NCBI RefSeq assembly: GCF_025399795.1
Contig: NZ_JAODTZ010000001.1
Location: 248,001-312,000 of the forward strand
Reading direction: 5' to 3'
Source of the DNA: Streptomyces rhizosphaerihabitans
Lineage (GTDB): Bacteria > Actinomycetota > Actinomycetes > Streptomycetales > Streptomycetaceae
Length of the DNA: 64,000 bases
Shown one piece after another: positions 59,888 through 64,000 of this stretch. Position numbers and translations under genes: made by a program. Below the pieces are notes generated by a model, which made no database searches, was not told the DNA's origin, and saw only the letters and a list, made by a program, of their open reading frames with translations. Numbering within the stretch: the first letter of the stretch is position 1; every line of letters starts with the position of its first letter.

Positions 59888-60832
59888 TCAGGCGCGTCGG
59901 CGTGCCGCCTCGTACAGCACAACTCCCGCCGCGACACCGGCGTTCAGCGACTCCGCGCCACCGGGCATCGGAATCCGCACCCGGAAGTCGCAGGTCTCGC
60001 CGACCAGTCGGGACAGACCCTTGCCCTCACTGCCGACGACGATGACGACGGGGCCGCCCAGCGCCTCCAGGTCACCGACCTCGACCTCGCCGTCCGCGGC
60101 GAGTCCGACGACCACGAGACCGGCCTTCTTGTACGACTCCAGGGCGCGCGTCAGGTTGGCGGCGCGCGCGACGGGCGTACGGGCGGCGGCACCGGCCGAC
60201 GTCTTCCAGGCACCGGCGGTCATGCCGGCCGCACGGCGCTCGGGCACGACCACGCCGTGGCCGCCGAAGGCGGAGGCGGAACGGACGACCGCACCGAGGT
60301 TGCGGGGGTCGGTCACACCGTCGAGGGCGACGATCAGCGGGTCCTGGCCCTCGTCGTACGCGGCGGCGGCGAGGTCCTCGGGGTGCGCGTACTCGTACGG
60401 CGGGACCTGAAGGACGAGACCCTGGTGGTTGAGCCCGTTGGTCATGCGGTCCAGCTCGGGGCGCGGGGCCTCCATCAGGTGGATGCCGCCGCGCTCGGCG
60501 ACGAGCTGGAGCGCCTCGCGGACCCGCTCGTCGTTGTCGATGAACTGCTGCACGTAGAGCATCGTGGCCGGGACGCCCTCGCGCAGCGCCTCGACGACGG
60601 AGTTGCGCCCGACCACCATCTCGGACGTGCCCTTGCCGCCGCGGCCCTTGGGGTGGGCGGGGCGGCGGACGATCTGCTTCGCCTTGGCGCCCGCGATGCG
60701 GTTCTTCTTGTGACCCTTGCGCATCTCGGCGGGCGGGGTCGGACCCTTGCCTTCCAGGCCCCGGCGCCGCTGGCCGCCACTGCCGACCTGCGCGCCCTTC
60801 TTGCCGGACATGCGGCGGTTGTTAGCAGCCAT
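59888..60832 (-). CDS. rlmB: 23S rRNA 2'-O-ribose methyltransferase of the SpoU/TrmH family (RlmB-like)
   Basis: A 314-residue SpoU-family enzyme. A basic, Gly/Lys/Arg-rich N-terminal extension of about 60 residues precedes [17 protein letters not shown] (substrate-binding domain). The knotted SAM domain has its three motifs: [29 protein letters not shown] and [22 protein letters not shown]. It methylates 23S rRNA, by analogy guanosine 2251. It follows cysS in the same direction, separated by a terminator-like hairpin, a conserved arrangement in Streptomyces. Confidence 0.92.
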   Translation of the reverse strand: MAANNRRMSGKKGAQVGSGGQRRRGLEGKGPTPPAEMRKGHKKNRIAGAKAKQIVRRPAHPKGRGGKGTSEMVVGRNSVVEALREGVPATMLYVQQFIDNDERVREALQLVAERGGIHLMEAPRPELDRMTNGLNHQGLVLQVPPYEYAHPEDLAAAAYDEGQDPLIVALDGVTDPRNLGAVVRSASAFGGHGVVVPERRAAGMTAGAWKTSAGAAARTPVARAANLTRALESYKKAGLVVVGLAADGEVEVGDLEALGGPVVIVVGSEGKGLSRLVGETCDFRVRIPMPGGAESLNAGVAAGVVLYEAARRRA

Positions 60833-60876
60833 GACCTACCTGTCTGTGTGAGACGTGCGTGTGTACGTATATGAAG

Positions 60877-60904
60877 TGTGCCGCCCGGAGGTCCGGGCGG
60901 CACA
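60877..60904 (-). terminator. Hairpin between cysS and rlmB
   Basis: A perfect 12-bp stem (60877-60888 with 60893-60904) and an AGGT loop lie 48 bases past the cysS stop. It could partly terminate transcription and set the rlmB level. Confidence 0.75.
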
Positions 60905-60951
60905 ATCGATCAAGGCCGACGGGGGTCGGCCGGGGCCGCCGGAGCGGGTGC

Positions 60952-62352
<1,401 letters not shown>

Positions 62353-62554
62353 CACTCCAGGGTAGTGGGCCCCGGGTAGTGCCCCGCGACCCTTCCCTCG
62401 CAAGGCCACGTATTCGTGACATACGGGGGACCGCCCGTCCGGTTCACCCCGCCCGCCCCGTCCGGCCCAAGAGGACAAGCCTTTCGGGTGAACACCGGGC
62501 GGGCCGGGGAACATCGGGGAATTCAGGGAGCGGGGACGACGGGGACCCGATGGC

Positions 62555-62608
62555 TCCGGAGGGTCCGGAGGGTCCGGAGGGTCCGGAGGGTCCGGAGGGT
62601 CCGGAGGG
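62555..62608. repeat. Six exact 9-base tandem repeats between cysS and ispF
   Basis: TCCGGAGGG occurs six times head to tail, and a diverged copy lies about 20 bases further right. The array is non-coding, within the 62353-62693 gap downstream of ispF. Perfect units imply recent expansion. Confidence 0.92.
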
Positions 62609-62693
62609 TCGTCCAGGGGTCCCTACGATCCGGAGGGTCCGAGGGGCGGACCCGGGAGTCCGCCCCGGTCTCGGACCTGCCTCGCGGCGGATC

Positions 62694-63236
62694 TCAGCCC
62701 GCCCGGACGACCAGTGCCGTGGCGACCGCCATCAGTCCCTCGTCCCGGCCCGGGAATCCGAGCCCGTCCGTCGTGGCGCCCGACACCGACACCGGTGCCC
62801 CCACCGCGTCCGAAAGGATCTTCTGGGCCTCGTCCCGCCGCTTGCCGATCTTCGGGCGGGGCCCGACGACCTGGACCGCGACGTTGCCGACGACGAAGCC
62901 TGCCTCGCGGACGATCCGCGCCGCCTCCGTCAGCAGCACGACCCCCGACGCCCCGGACCACTCCGGGCGCCCGGTGCCGAAGTGGGCCCCGAGATCACCG
63001 AGGCCCGCCGCCGAGAAGAGCGCGTTGCACGCGGCGTGCGCGACGACGTCCGCGTCGGAGTGCCCGGCGAGTCCGGGCCCCTCCCCCTCCCATTTCAGGC
63101 CGGCACACCACAGTTCCCGCCCTTCCTCGAAGGCGTGGATGTCGGTGCCGATCCCGACGAGCGGGAGTACGGGAGCCGGACCGCTCCGGGCCGCGGCATC
63201 CTGTCCGGCCGTCCGCTCCGGCGTCTCAGAACCCAT
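62694..63236 (-). CDS. ispF: 2-C-methyl-D-erythritol 2,4-cyclodiphosphate synthase
   Basis: A 180-residue protein of the MEP isoprenoid pathway. It has [10 protein letters not shown] at the start of the domain and [11 protein letters not shown] (metal ligands), then [33 protein letters not shown] and [16 protein letters not shown]. It forms homotrimers in the cytoplasm and cyclises the CDP-methylerythritol phosphate intermediate. The first 20 residues are an extra hydrophilic extension. It overlaps ispD by 11 bases, so the two are co-translated. Confidence 0.96.
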   Translation of the reverse strand: MGSETPERTAGQDAAARSGPAPVLPLVGIGTDIHAFEEGRELWCAGLKWEGEGPGLAGHSDADVVAHAACNALFSAAGLGDLGAHFGTGRPEWSGASGVVLLTEAARIVREAGFVVGNVAVQVVGPRPKIGKRRDEAQKILSDAVGAPVSVSGATTDGLGFPGRDEGLMAVATALVVRAG

Positions 63237-63978
63237 CGTTCAGCCTCCGCCGTGCGAGGACCGCCTCCGCCAGCACCAGGTCCAGCGGGCGCGTCACCTT
63301 GAACGCCTCCTCGTGGCCGGGCACGACCACGACCCGCACGCCCAACTGCTCGACCATGCTCGCGTCGTCGGTCACGTTGTCGGTGACGGTCTCGTGGGCC
63401 CGCACGAGCGTCTCGCGGTCGAAGCCCTGGGGCGTCTGCACGGCACGCAGCCGCGCCCGCTCGGGGGTGGCCACGACCGGCTCGGGCTCCCCGGCGACGG
63501 CCGCGGGCTCGACCTCCTTGACGGTGTCGGCGAGCGGCAGCGCCGGTACGACGGCGGGAGCGCCGTCCCGTACGGCCTCGATGACGGCGTCCACGGTGTC
63601 GACGGGGACGAGCGGCCGGGCCGCGTCGTGAACGAGGACGATGTCGATGCCGGGCGGCAGCGCGTCGAGCCCGTACTTCACGGACTCCTGGCGGCTGTCA
63701 CCGCCAGGGACGACCAGGAAGTCGGTGCGGTCGGGCAGCGCGTGCGCGTCGAGCAGCGTCTTCACCTCGGCCGTGCCGTCCGGCGGGGCGACGACGACGA
63801 CCAGGGACACGGCGCGGGACGCGGCCATCGCGCGGACCGCGTGGATGAGCATGGGCGTGCCGTTCAGCGCGCGGAGCGCCTTGGGGGCGCCCGGACCGAG
63901 GCGCACACCTCGTCCGGCGGCCGGAATCACGGCAGCGGTGCGGGCTTCCGGCGGCGAAGGGAGCGAAACGTCAGACAT
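63226..63978 (-). CDS. ispD: 2-C-methyl-D-erythritol 4-phosphate cytidylyltransferase
   Basis: A 250-residue protein with the CTP-binding motif [59 protein letters not shown] and [11 protein letters not shown]. All match IspD, the third enzyme of the MEP isoprenoid pathway, which makes CDP-methylerythritol. It overlaps ispF, whose product acts two steps later. The gene begins 22 bases from the window end, so its promoter and upstream neighbours are unseen. Confidence 0.96.
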   Translation of the reverse strand: MSDVSLPSPPEARTAAVIPAAGRGVRLGPGAPKALRALNGTPMLIHAVRAMAASRAVSLVVVVAPPDGTAEVKTLLDAHALPDRTDFLVVPGGDSRQESVKYGLDALPPGIDIVLVHDAARPLVPVDTVDAVIEAVRDGAPAVVPALPLADTVKEVEPAAVAGEPEPVVATPERARLRAVQTPQGFDRETLVRAHETVTDNVTDDASMVEQLGVRVVVVPGHEEAFKVTRPLDLVLAEAVLARRRLNDGF

Positions 63979-64000
63979 CGGTTCCTGTCAGGTTTGTGTG

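Overview
The window is high-GC actinobacterial DNA from a Streptomyces-like genome. Coding strands show strong third-position G+C, GTG starts are common, and the right flank carries msiK, ispD, ispF and cysS in a Streptomyces-like arrangement. Positions 1 to about 54.7 kb are the right-hand part of an integrated siphophage-type prophage. Its tyrosine integrase (52935-54569) abuts the 3' end of a tRNA-Thr(UGU) gene (54724-54797), the likely attachment site. The left end of the prophage lies outside the window.

Most phage structural genes read leftward (minus strand) in late-operon order. The series runs: ParB-like protein (48562-49740), small hypotheticals, ParB and ParB-methyltransferase proteins, small and large terminase (41278-43408), portal (37856-39709), scaffold, decoration protein, major capsid protein (26930-27979), connector and MuF-like minor head protein (25417-26235), head-tail connectors (7143-10230), tail tube, frameshifted tail chaperones G/GT, tape measure (735-5558), and a distal-tail-like protein cut by the window start. 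All structural ORFs look intact.

The structural series is interrupted at gene boundaries by non-structural cargo. The largest block, 10.3-25.3 kb, lies between the MuF-like minor head gene and the head-tail connectors. It holds an FxLD-type class I lanthipeptide locus: a PIMT-like methyltransferase, a 60-residue precursor, a full-length LanB, LanC, a stand-alone elimination-domain protein and a helical-repeat protein. Beside it are a glutamine synthetase-like ligase with an amino-acid permease and a coupled 78-residue protein, a pair of anti-sigma-type ATPases, an XRE/TPR regulator and CutA. The precursor gene is bracketed by two perfect GC-rich hairpins. No dedicated peptide exporter or leader protease is seen in the window. 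Further cargo lies at 8.5-9.3 kb, 29.3-37.8 kb (tRNA-like gene, membrane proteins, a SpoIIE-family protein with a degenerate phosphatase domain, an AraC-family regulator), 39.8-41.2 kb (lipoprotein) and 49.9-51.6 kb (secreted peptide, LuxR-type regulator). The integrase, the XRE regulator and the LuxR-type regulator each contain a rare TTA leucine codon, which suggests bldA-linked developmental timing.

From 54.7 kb rightward the sequence is host chromosome: tRNA-Thr, msiK (shared ATPase of sugar ABC importers), a small secreted or membrane protein, a sugar-nucleotidyltransferase, a DoxX-type membrane protein, rlmB, cysS, ispF and ispD. Strong bidirectional terminators separate several of these transcription units.
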